In this document: one piece after another, positions 39,554-45,294 of the stretch | How the letters are laid out: every line of letters begins with the position of its first letter | Position numbering within the stretch: the stretch's first letter is position 1 | Origin: a virus | Direction: 5' to 3' (one strand) | DNA length: 45,755 nt | IMG/VR virus record: IMGVR_UViG_3300042878_001948 | Span: 1-45,755 of that record | Notes under the pieces: generated by a model | The model's input: only the letters and a program-made list of their open reading frames with translations | Database searches by the model: none | Told to the model about the DNA's origin: nothing | Program-made: the position numbers and the translations under genes

Positions 39554-39557
39554 AAAA

Positions 39558-39737
39558 TTATTCGTGTCTAAAGCATCCTTTGAAATTTTCCATCAAAACT
39601 TCATATGTGTATTCATTATACAAATGATTGGGGAATTCTTGTTTCATCATTTCAAGCGAATATGTTCCATTTTCATTAAATGAAAATACTTCACCGTCAT
39701 CAATACGAATGATTTGTTTTGGTAGTTTAGTTTTCAT
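39558..39737 (-). CDS. Small hypothetical protein, 59 aa
   Basis: ATG-initiated 59-codon ORF, MKTKLPKQIIRIDDGEVFSF, aromatic-rich, ending NFKGCFRHE. It stops four bases before the next small gene and begins four bases after tRNA-Leu(CAA). No domain recognised. Confidence 0.6.
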   Translation of the reverse strand: MKTKLPKQIIRIDDGEVFSFNENGTYSLEMMKQEFPNHLYNEYTYEVLMENFKGCFRHE

Positions 39738-39741
39738 AAAT

Positions 39742-39827
39742 TGGTAGCCGCAGAGGGACTTGAACCCCCACGCCCGTTAGAGCACTTGATTTTGAGTCAA
39801 GGTTGTCTACCATTCCAACATGCGGCC
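39742..39827 (-). tRNA. tRNA-Leu (anticodon CAA)
   Basis: Minus strand. Acceptor GGCCGCA/TGCGGCT (one G-T) with A and encoded CCA; anticodon stem CTTGA/TCAAG, loop CTCAAAA (CAA); long variable arm; T-arm with TTCAAGT. Closely related to the TAA isoacceptor at 39283, probably a duplication. Confidence 0.93.
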
Positions 39828-39835
39828 ATAAAGTG

Positions 39836-40093
39836 AAGTGCTGGCGGTAGTGACCTGCGTCTCCGCGCCATTGGTTCATCAGCAGGTGAGTCATCCCCAA
39901 TGTCAGCACTTATTTTTTTTCTGACTGCGCGTTGGGTTGGTCATCCCAAGGTATGGCACCGCAGTTATGCTCCCCTTCGATATACAATCAAGTCATTACC
40001 TCAAGGACTCTAATCTAACTATTATATCAGACCCGCGTGTCGGAAGTCGTTTCATTTCAATCAATAATAACCACGATTTTGTCATTGTATATC
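39836..40093 (-). ncRNA. Structured non-coding RNA region between tRNA-Leu genes
   Basis: About 260 nt with no convincing gene and three nested or adjacent stems: GATATACAAT (39979-39988) with ATTGTATATC (40084-40093), ten perfect pairs; ACTGCG (39924-39929) with CGCAGT (39960-39965); AAGTGCTG (39836-39843) with CAGCACTT (39904-39911). The innermost element contains ACCTGC/GCAGGT and a CATTGG...CCAATG pairing that could form a pseudoknot. Two segments share TTGGG(G)ATGAC. The orientation assumed is that of the flanking tRNAs. Function unknown. Confidence 0.45.
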
Positions 40094-40152
40094 AGCCAGT
40101 AAATGAGGCGACGAACCTCAAAGAATTTACTACCAGAAAAAAGTATTTAAAT

Positions 40153-40238
40153 TGGTGGGCGAGGTGGGATTCGAACCCACACGCCTTTCGGCACAAGTTC
40201 CTAAGACTTGCGTGTATATCCAGTTCCACCACTCGCCC
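40153..40238 (-). tRNA. tRNA-Leu (anticodon TAG)
   Basis: Minus strand. Acceptor GGGCGAG/CTCGCCC, perfect, with A and encoded CCA; anticodon stem CAAGT/ACTTG, loop CTTAGGA (TAG); long variable arm GTGCCGAAAGGCGT; T-arm GTGGG-TTCGAAT-CCCAC. Third leucine tRNA in the window. Confidence 0.95.
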
Positions 40239-40245
40239 ACATAAA

Positions 40246-40707
40246 TTATTTTCGTTGAGAATGACAATTTGGACACAAGAATTGGAGATTTTCTTTCTTA
40301 TTGTTTCTCCAATTTTCGTCAATATGGTCCACTTCAAGTGTAATGGGTAATCCATTATATTCTTTACCTATTCCACATTTAACACACGTATATTCCTCTC
40401 CCGACTCTATCAACGCACGTGTCATCATTTTTCCTTTCAATCTATATTCGGGGGAAAGATTGAATACTTCATCACACGTCTTCCGGGTCTTGAACGCTCT
40501 TTCTCTCGCAGCACTTCTAAATGATTCTAGATTGACCTCAAAGTGAGAAGTATCAATTCCGAACTTTTTGATTTGACGCTTTATATGCGCGTGATTTCCA
40601 CCGGACATTTTCATTCCAAGGTAACGCATTACATCAGCATAAGACTTGGACTTGCCAACGGTGTCTTCTAAAATTTCTTTAGTATATTTGTATTTGATGT
40701 TTGCCAT
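40246..40707 (-). CDS. HNH endonuclease, 153 aa, next to tRNA-Leu
   Basis: From the ATG at 40707 (MANIKYKYTKEILEDTVGKS). N-terminal helical DNA-binding-like part (SYADVMRYLGMKMSGGNHAH), then an HNH core at the C-terminus: CVKCGIG...LEVDHIDENWRNN...NLQFLCPNCHSQ, with two zinc Cys pairs and the D-H-N set. This is the form of free-standing homing nucleases. Its stop is seven bases from tRNA-Leu(TAG), a typical insertion spot. A TATATTTAT motif (40713-40721) and a promoter (40807-40834) lie upstream. Confidence 0.85.
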   Translation of the reverse strand: MANIKYKYTKEILEDTVGKSKSYADVMRYLGMKMSGGNHAHIKRQIKKFGIDTSHFEVNLESFRSAARERAFKTRKTCDEVFNLSPEYRLKGKMMTRALIESGEEYTCVKCGIGKEYNGLPITLEVDHIDENWRNNKKENLQFLCPNCHSQRK

Positions 40708-40806
40708 ATACAATAAATATAAAGAACTTTAGTCAAAAAGCATACAGAGTGGATTTTTTTCTCTTATTATTGCCATTTCAACTATCTTTATCAAAGAACA
40801 AACATA

Positions 40807-40834
40807 ACTATACACATTATATTGTTCTCGTCAA
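40807..40834 (-). promoter_or_regulatory. Sigma70-like promoter upstream of HNH and tRNA-Leu
   Basis: Minus strand TTGACG (40829-40834), 16 nt, TATAGT (40807-40812); start near 40800. It could transcribe the HNH gene and the tRNA-Leu/structured RNA cluster beyond it. Confidence 0.6.
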
Positions 40835-40844
40835 CTACAAACTA

Positions 40845-41501
40845 TCAAATCTTATCTAATTTAGAAACAATGTCACCCATTTCCATTTGTTTTAATTTCA
40901 ATCCAATTGCTGCTGCCGCTGGACCACCCAATGCCATAACTTGATCTGGAATATAACTTGCAATTTGATCTGCAATATCATGTAAATTCATTGGAAGTAT
41001 ACTATGTGAATTTTTTACAAGCAACACCAATCCAACTGCTGCCATCAATATAAATTCTTTTGATTTTAATATATTGAGTTTACGAACTGTGTCTTTGCAT
41101 CTTTCATTGTGTATATTCATCATTGTTACAGGAATACATGGATGCATAACAGATAATTTATCAAATCCATTTTGATCAAATACAGCAAGTTTAACACTGC
41201 TATTTGCTACAATACTTGCATTTCTTGGTGATCTACTAACCAATGCACCTTCTCCCAAAAATACACCTTGTCCAAGTGTGGCTAATTTCATCTTCTTTGG
41301 TCCTTTTAATACATCCACTTGACCATCAAGTATAATAAACATAAAGTCTCCTTTTTCACCTTCATTTATTATAAATGAACCAGCACTATACTCTTTTACT
41401 TCACAAAAAGTAGCCGCTTTTTTTACAAATTTTGGCGGCACTCCAGCAAACAAAGGACTATTTATTATATCAGTTGGTTTAACTTTGATCTTTTTAGCCA
41501 T
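40845..41501 (-). CDS. Cyclic-nucleotide-binding-domain membrane protein
   Basis: 218 residues. Residues ~15-130 form a CAP-type cyclic-nucleotide-binding domain: FIINEGEKGDFMFIILDGQV, then the phosphate-binding cassette GEGALVSRSPRNAS (83-96) with Arg93. Beyond it, FILMAAVGLVLLVKN (about 150-164) and a second weak hydrophobic stretch (186-201) suggest membrane attachment. No DNA-binding helix-turn-helix is present, so it is not a CRP-type regulator. It may bind cyclic nucleotides made by the host, for example as a sponge against Pycsar-type defence, or alter host membrane function. Inference only. Confidence 0.8.
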   Translation of the reverse strand: MAKKIKVKPTDIINSPLFAGVPPKFVKKAATFCEVKEYSAGSFIINEGEKGDFMFIILDGQVDVLKGPKKMKLATLGQGVFLGEGALVSRSPRNASIVANSSVKLAVFDQNGFDKLSVMHPCIPVTMMNIHNERCKDTVRKLNILKSKEFILMAAVGLVLLVKNSHSILPMNLHDIADQIASYIPDQVMALGGPAAAAIGLKLKQMEMGDIVSKLDKI

Positions 41502-41554
41502 ATATTATATAGAAATATATATAATATATATGACCAAAAGATATAATATATCAA

Positions 41555-41980
41555 TTAGTGTGCTTGCAGTTCGTCAACAATCAACAAAGCCCAAAATTTT
41601 GGAGATCCATATTCATTGACTATCATATCAAAATTTTCTGGTGGATGAAACAATTTATTGGTGTCTTCATATCTACTAACCTTTGTTCTATCAACCCAAA
41701 CAACATATGTATCTTGTGTTATAAATGCTTCCTGCGCTTCTTTTGTTGGACACACAAAATCTGCTATAGCATAATTTCCAGACCTGACAACTATATCACA
41801 TAGCACTTTCATACGACGTGCTTGTTCTATTCTATCTTCTATACTAAACGTCAAGTCTTTATTTATTTCTTTACGAATTTCGTCTGCATTGAAGTGTACT
41901 GCATTTAATGTACTTGCTAACTCAGTTGCCAGTGTTGTTTTTCCTGCGCCGGGCAGTCCCATTATTAATATTTTTTTCAT
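41555..41980 (-). CDS. APS-kinase-like P-loop kinase
   Basis: From the ATG at 41980 (MKKILIMGLPGAGKTTLATE). Walker A GLPGAGKTT, then VHFNADEIRKEINKDLTFSI, DRIEQARRM, ADFVCPTKEAQEAF and WVDRTKVSRYEDTNKLF are the pattern of adenylylsulfate kinase (CysC-like) proteins as found in many phages. The family phosphorylates the 3'-OH of APS, but phage members may act on other nucleotides or on RNA ends. About 141 residues, shorter than CysC (about 200). Substrate uncertain. Confidence 0.75.
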   Translation of the reverse strand: MKKILIMGLPGAGKTTLATELASTLNAVHFNADEIRKEINKDLTFSIEDRIEQARRMKVLCDIVVRSGNYAIADFVCPTKEAQEAFITQDTYVVWVDRTKVSRYEDTNKLFHPPENFDMIVNEYGSPKFWALLIVDELQAH

Positions 41981-42086
41981 TCTGTTTTTCAAGTATCTTT
42001 ATTAGATCACGTATCTGTATACACTTTCCTTTATATTCGGTAAATTGTTCCTTTGGAAGAATTCTTAGTAGATCAATTTCACTCAT
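41922..42086 (-). CDS. Small ORF overlapping the kinase start, 54 aa
   Basis: ATG at 42086 gives MSEIDLLRILPKEQFTEYKG, a protein-like first 35 residues, followed by a tail that is read out of frame over the start of the kinase gene. The 59-nt overlap makes the far end suspect. It may be a short leader peptide or a real small gene. It is the first ORF after the promoter at 42101-42128. Confidence 0.4.
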   Translation of the reverse strand: MSEIDLLRILPKEQFTEYKGKCIQIRDLIKILEKQNEKNINNGTARRRKNNTGN

Positions 42087-42100
42087 TTTTAATATTGCAA

Positions 42101-42128
42101 TTATTACTCAATAATACATATATGTCAA
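42101..42128 (-). promoter_or_regulatory. Sigma70-like promoter upstream of the kinase
   Basis: Minus strand TTGACA (42123-42128), 16 nt, TAATAA (42101-42106). Start near 42094; the ATG at 42086 is about eight bases downstream. Confidence 0.5.
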
Positions 42129-42139
42129 TATACAATAAT

Positions 42140-42215
42140 TGGAGCCACCGGTTGGAATCGGACCAACTTCTTATTCATTACCAATGAATTGTTCACCCAT
42201 ATGAACTTCGGCGGC
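42140..42215 (-). tRNA. tRNA-Thr (anticodon GGT)
   Basis: Minus strand. Acceptor GCCGCCG/CGGTGGC with T and encoded CCA; D-stem GTTC/GAAC; anticodon stem ATTCA/TGAAT, loop TTGGTAA (GGT); T-arm GTTGG-TCCGATT-CCAAC. All four arms are clear. Reads ACC and ACU. Confidence 0.93.
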
Positions 42216-42223
42216 ACTAAAAA

Positions 42224-42299
42224 TGGAAGTAGCGGTGGGAATTGAACCCACATAGAACGGCTTATGAAACCGCTGCCTTAACCAATCGACCTCGCTACC
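42224..42299 (-). tRNA. tRNA with CAT anticodon (Met or lysidine-Ile)
   Basis: Minus strand. Acceptor GGTAGCG/CGCTACT (one G-T) with T and encoded CCA; anticodon stem GCGGT/GCCGT, loop TTCATAA (CAT); T-arm GTGGG-TTCAATT-CCCAC. First pair is G-T and not the unpaired C-A of initiator tRNA, so it is an elongator tRNA-Met or an AUA-reading tRNA-Ile2. The identity elements needed to choose are not decisive by eye. Confidence 0.88.
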
Positions 42300-42309
42300 A
42301 TAAATAGCC

Positions 42310-42640
42310 GAGTAAACTAGTTCACACAATATTTTGGCTTGGTTTGGAATCAAGTTGAATATTATACTAGTTACTCTTTGCTAAAAATCTAATAAAATAT
42401 TTGAGAATACCTAGTTGCTAACCTAGAATGATGATGCTACAGTAGGTGTCTATCAACCGCCAGACATTCTACCTCTTGGCTGTGCTGAAACTCTGCTATT
42501 ATACGATGTGCTTGTACATCTACATCTAAGATGAGCATTACCTCGTAGTTAGACGACCAATCCTTTTGGACTGACGCAGCTTGCTTACTAAGTTCCCTCT
42601 AGCGAGGTTGCAAGCGTCACAATTATCATCGGGCCAAGTG
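42310..42640 (-). other. Structured non-coding region between tRNA genes
   Basis: No gene can be supported in the ~360 nt between tRNA-CAT and tRNA-Ile. Several stems are present: GAGTAAACTAGT (42310-42321) with ACTAGTTACTC (42366-42376) and nested CTTG/CAAG; GTAG-G-TGTCT (42442-42451) with AGACA-TT-CTAC (42462-42472); GACGC..GCTTGC (42573-42584) with GCAAGCGTC (42610-42618). This could hold degenerate tRNAs or stable RNAs like T4 RNA C and D. Function unknown. Confidence 0.35.
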
Positions 42641-42659
42641 CCTTTTTTATTCTCAAAAT

Positions 42660-42734
42660 TGGTCCTCCCGGTAGGACTCGAACCCACAACCATGCCCCTA
42701 TAAAGAGCCAGCTCTACCATTAAGCTACGAGAGG
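42660..42734 (-). tRNA. tRNA-Ile (anticodon TAT)
   Basis: Minus strand. Acceptor CCTCTCG/CGGGAGG (one G-T) with A and encoded CCA; D-arm GCTT/GAGC with AATGGTA loop; anticodon stem GGCTC/GGGCA (four pairs, one mismatch at the top), loop TTTATAG, anticodon TAT at the standard position; T-arm GTGGG-TTCGAGT-CCTAC. The weak anticodon stem leaves some doubt; shifting the register by one would give TTA, a UAA-suppressor anticodon, but that register does not pair. Confidence 0.7.
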
Positions 42735-42750
42735 AAAATATCAAAGAACG

Positions 42751-42835
42751 AGGAAGACACATATTGCGGTTCGTGTCCTTCGGAGGAAAGCCTACCCGTT
42801 ACCTCCGTGTGATCAATTCATCACACCCTTTTCTT
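42751..42835 (-). other. Hairpin-rich leader of the tRNA transcript
   Basis: Between the promoter at 42842-42870 and the first tRNA lie three hairpins: GTGTGAT/ATCACAC (42807-42826), GGAGG/CCTCC (42782-42806) and GACAC/GTGTC (42756-42777). No ORF. Probably RNA structure that is removed or folds during tRNA processing. Confidence 0.4.
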
Positions 42836-42841
42836 GATTAA

Positions 42842-42870
42842 GATAGTGGCAGAATTTTATCTAAAGTCAA
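42842..42870 (-). promoter_or_regulatory. Sigma70-like promoter of the tRNA cluster
   Basis: Minus strand TTGACT (42865-42870), 17 nt, ACTATC (42842-42847). It directs transcription into the hairpin-rich leader and the Ile, CAT and Thr tRNAs. Confidence 0.5.
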
Positions 42871-42878
42871 CAACTTTC

Positions 42879-43130
42879 TTAATCTTTTTTATCACCAAAC
42901 ATCAGTTTGTTGGCAACAGCATCAATGTTGTGATATGCTTGACTGATAAGATCAATCATCCAAGGTTCCAACTTAACATCACTTGATTTCATTATTTCTA
43001 GCATTTTTTCAGACTTTTGATTCAATCCATTCAACTGTGTAGTTGTCATTTGTTCTTGTTTTTCTGGATTAAGTTCTACTATTTCATCCATCACTTCTTT
43101 GATAAGATTTTTGAGTTCTGATTTCTTCAT
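42879..43130 (-). CDS. Small phage protein with MKKSELK start, 83 aa
   Basis: 83 residues, MKKSELKNLIKEVMDEIVEL..., mostly helical, ending ANKLMFGDKKD. The first 12 residues match the partial gene at the left edge of the window, differing by only one residue. LIKE/V fits the [LI]-x-E cleavage pattern of T4-type prohead protease, so the segment may direct the protein into the capsid. A TATATTTAT motif lies at 43139-43147, eight bases from the ATG. Function otherwise unknown. Confidence 0.7.
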   Translation of the reverse strand: MKKSELKNLIKEVMDEIVELNPEKQEQMTTTQLNGLNQKSEKMLEIMKSSDVKLEPWMIDLISQAYHNIDAVANKLMFGDKKD

Positions 43131-43158
43131 AAGTTATTATAAATATATATGAATATAA

Positions 43159-43190
43159 CAAAAAACCCAACCATTTAAGGTTGGGTTTTT
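43159..43190. terminator. Terminator after the FHA-like gene
   Basis: Stem AAAAACCCAACC / GGTTGGGTTTTT around ATTTA, T-runs on both strands. Ends the 657-residue exoprotein gene from the right. Confidence 0.75.
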
Positions 43191-43214
43191 GAAGTATACA
43201 CTTTATAATATCTA

Positions 43215-45188
43215 TTATGACTGTGGAGCCTTGTATCCTTTGGCAATGATGCTTGGACTCTTGTTATTCAAGTTTGTGATCAAACTCAAATTACTCAAGT
43301 CAACATTTCCACCAGACAATACTGTAACAGCATTAACAGCGCGGAAGTTTGCAGCAGGAACAAAATCCCCACCAACAACAACATTGAATGTATCAGCGAC
43401 TACTGGCAATATACCAGTTGTAATAACATCGAATGTACTTTTTACGGTTGCATTAGCAGCGCGAAGAGAAACAAGGTTTAAAGTTGTTTCTTCGGTGATT
43501 GTGGCAGTACCGGCAGTACCAACATCAACTGTGATGCCACCAAAGCCGTTGCCAGCATTTGATAGCGTCAATCCAGTTCCAACAAAGTTTGATGCACCCA
43601 AGGCATATACCTTTGTGTCAACCGCTTGAGCGATTGCTCCAGCAGAAGTAACTGTTAGTGTGCCACCCGTGGTTGTTGAGCCGAGAGTCACTGCGCCCGT
43701 TGATGCAACAGAAGCGTTGCCAGTTGCAGTTGTGGATATAGACAATGCACCGTTGTTGGCAAACACAATATCATTGCCGATGATTGTGTAATTTCCAGCA
43801 GAGTTTGTGGCAGCACCGAGTGTTATATTTCCAGTGCCCACAACAGAAACTAATGAGCTATTAACTACACCAGTTGTCGGAGTTTGAAAAATATAATCAA
43901 CAGAACGCAATGTCAACTTTGGTGTGTTAACAACGTTTAGTTGTGTGGCTGCATCTTCAAAGATCAAGGCTTCGCCAGTAGCAGATACGCTAACTGGACC
44001 AAAACTGTGTTGTCCTTTGTCGATAGTAACATTTCCAGCAGTTGCGGTGAAAGATGTTCCGCCATAAACAAAGATTCTGGACGAAGTGTCAGTCACGGCG
44101 GCACCAGTAAAAGAAGCACCAGCCAAACCTTCAACTTGCACCTTGCCCAATGTCAAATTGCCACCAGCAGATACGCTAGTTGCACCAACACCAGAATTGG
44201 TGACATTTACGGCAAGAGATGCGGGAGCGGATATTTGTACTGTGCCATTACCAACTGCGGTAACAGAAGGCGTACCAGCACCAGAACCAACATTAACAGT
44301 GACGTTTGTGCCAGTTACGGTTGTGTTGCTTGTGCTGATACGATCGGCTAGAATTGTTCCAGCCGTGACGTTCAGCGTCTTGGCTTGTATTGTGCCAGTA
44401 GCAACCGAAGAAAACGCACTTGTAGAATTTCCATTGACCACTAGGTTATTGGTGATAATTGTGTTGTTGCCAGCAGAACCAATTGTAGTTGTTCCAGTTG
44501 GATTATTGATAGTCAAATTGCCAGCGATATAAGCCATACCAGCAGAACCCACAGTAACATTACCATCGGCATTGAGCACGAGATTTCCTTGAGACAATAC
44601 ACCACCGACCGTGATATTCTTGGAAACAAGAGTAATATTTTCGCTTACTGCAATGATTGCACCATTGCTGATGGTTGTATTACCAGCTACAGGAACCAGA
44701 CCGTCTTGGGACGGAAGAAATCCATTTTGCTGGAAATAAAAACTAGCAAATGATGTGTTGTCGGATGTGCTCAAGCCCAAACGGTTGACATCAATTCGGG
44801 CACTTCCACCAATCAAAATGCCATTTGGATTCAGAACATATACATTACCGTTAGAGGAAAGTGTACCGTTGATGGTTGAAGATGCTCCACCAGCAACAAT
44901 GTTTAGTACGGATGCATTATTGGAAGGAAGTGTATAGTTTAGTGCATCTCCAATAGCAATAGTATCCGTGCCACTTCCAAAGTTCTGCCATGTAAGCACA
45001 GACTTGTTTGGGGCGACGATACTAAGAGTAGTACCTGCACCTGTAACTGTTACACCCGATGTTGTTTGTAGGTTTGTGGATGTAATGCCGGGAATGGCAA
45101 ATACACTGGTCACAGTGACCACAAACAGCATCATAGAAGCAAAGAGCTTCACAAGCAGCGAGTTATTTTGTGTGTTATTATATTTCAT
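43215..45188 (-). CDS. Filamentous-haemagglutinin-like TPS exoprotein
   Basis: 657 residues. A signal peptide (about 1-31, VKLFASMMLFVVTVTSVFA) precedes a two-partner-secretion domain: VLTWQNFGSGTDTIAIGDAL, LNIVAGGASSTINGTLSSNG and NPNGILIGGSARIDVNRLGL (120-139), the classic NPNGI signature of TpsA/FhaB proteins. The remaining ~500 residues are repeat-rich, threonine, valine and glycine-heavy beta-helix sequence. TpsA proteins pass the outer membrane through a TpsB partner, not seen here; host TpsB might serve. No late adhesin or toxin domain is visible. It is very unusual in a phage genome. Confidence 0.9.
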   Translation of the reverse strand: MKYNNTQNNSLLVKLFASMMLFVVTVTSVFAIPGITSTNLQTTSGVTVTGAGTTLSIVAPNKSVLTWQNFGSGTDTIAIGDALNYTLPSNNASVLNIVAGGASSTINGTLSSNGNVYVLNPNGILIGGSARIDVNRLGLSTSDNTSFASFYFQQNGFLPSQDGLVPVAGNTTISNGAIIAVSENITLVSKNITVGGVLSQGNLVLNADGNVTVGSAGMAYIAGNLTINNPTGTTTIGSAGNNTIITNNLVVNGNSTSAFSSVATGTIQAKTLNVTAGTILADRISTSNTTVTGTNVTVNVGSGAGTPSVTAVGNGTVQISAPASLAVNVTNSGVGATSVSAGGNLTLGKVQVEGLAGASFTGAAVTDTSSRIFVYGGTSFTATAGNVTIDKGQHSFGPVSVSATGEALIFEDAATQLNVVNTPKLTLRSVDYIFQTPTTGVVNSSLVSVVGTGNITLGAATNSAGNYTIIGNDIVFANNGALSISTTATGNASVASTGAVTLGSTTTGGTLTVTSAGAIAQAVDTKVYALGASNFVGTGLTLSNAGNGFGGITVDVGTAGTATITEETTLNLVSLRAANATVKSTFDVITTGILPVVADTFNVVVGGDFVPAANFRAVNAVTVLSGGNVDLSNLSLITNLNNKSPSIIAKGYKAPQS

Positions 45189-45294
45189 ATATTATTATTT
45201 AGTTTTCGTCTTTAGACGTTTGAACCGATAAATATGATACACGCTTACCAATTTGGCAAGATAATTTTTTATATAAAAACTGCGATGTTATGTT

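Noticed and set aside
39876-39882. Minus-strand CTGATGA, the hammerhead ribozyme core
   Set aside because: No matching GAAA segment or helix II/III arrangement is found around it; the surrounding stems pair otherwise.
39937-40350. Plus-strand ORF of up to 137 codons
   Set aside because: It lacks an ATG before 39967 and runs antisense through tRNA-Leu(TAG), giving the typical WWARWDSNPH read-through. The first ~70 codons look somewhat protein-like, so a short gene at 39967 is not fully excluded.
42411-42500. Possible tRNA in the hairpin-rich stretch
   Set aside because: Acceptor-like pairs exist but there is no TTCRA T-loop and no seven-base anticodon loop.
42660-42734. Reading tRNA-Ile as a UAA-suppressor tRNA (anticodon TTA)
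   Set aside because: That register breaks the anticodon stem, while the TAT register pairs four of five positions and gives a normal variable loop.
42538-42762. Minus-strand 74-codon ORF
   Set aside because: It is translated across tRNA-Ile and a structured region; no start codon lies between the tRNA and the more protein-like end.
42781-42796. Plus-strand GGAGGAAAGCC, resembling an RNase P RNA conserved region
   Set aside because: None of the other conserved RNase P regions is present, and the segment forms the stem of a local hairpin in the tRNA leader.
43189-45231. Several plus-strand ORFs opposite the FHA-like gene
   Set aside because: They are frame shadows of a long, repeat-rich coding sequence; only the minus strand has a signal peptide and a TPS domain.
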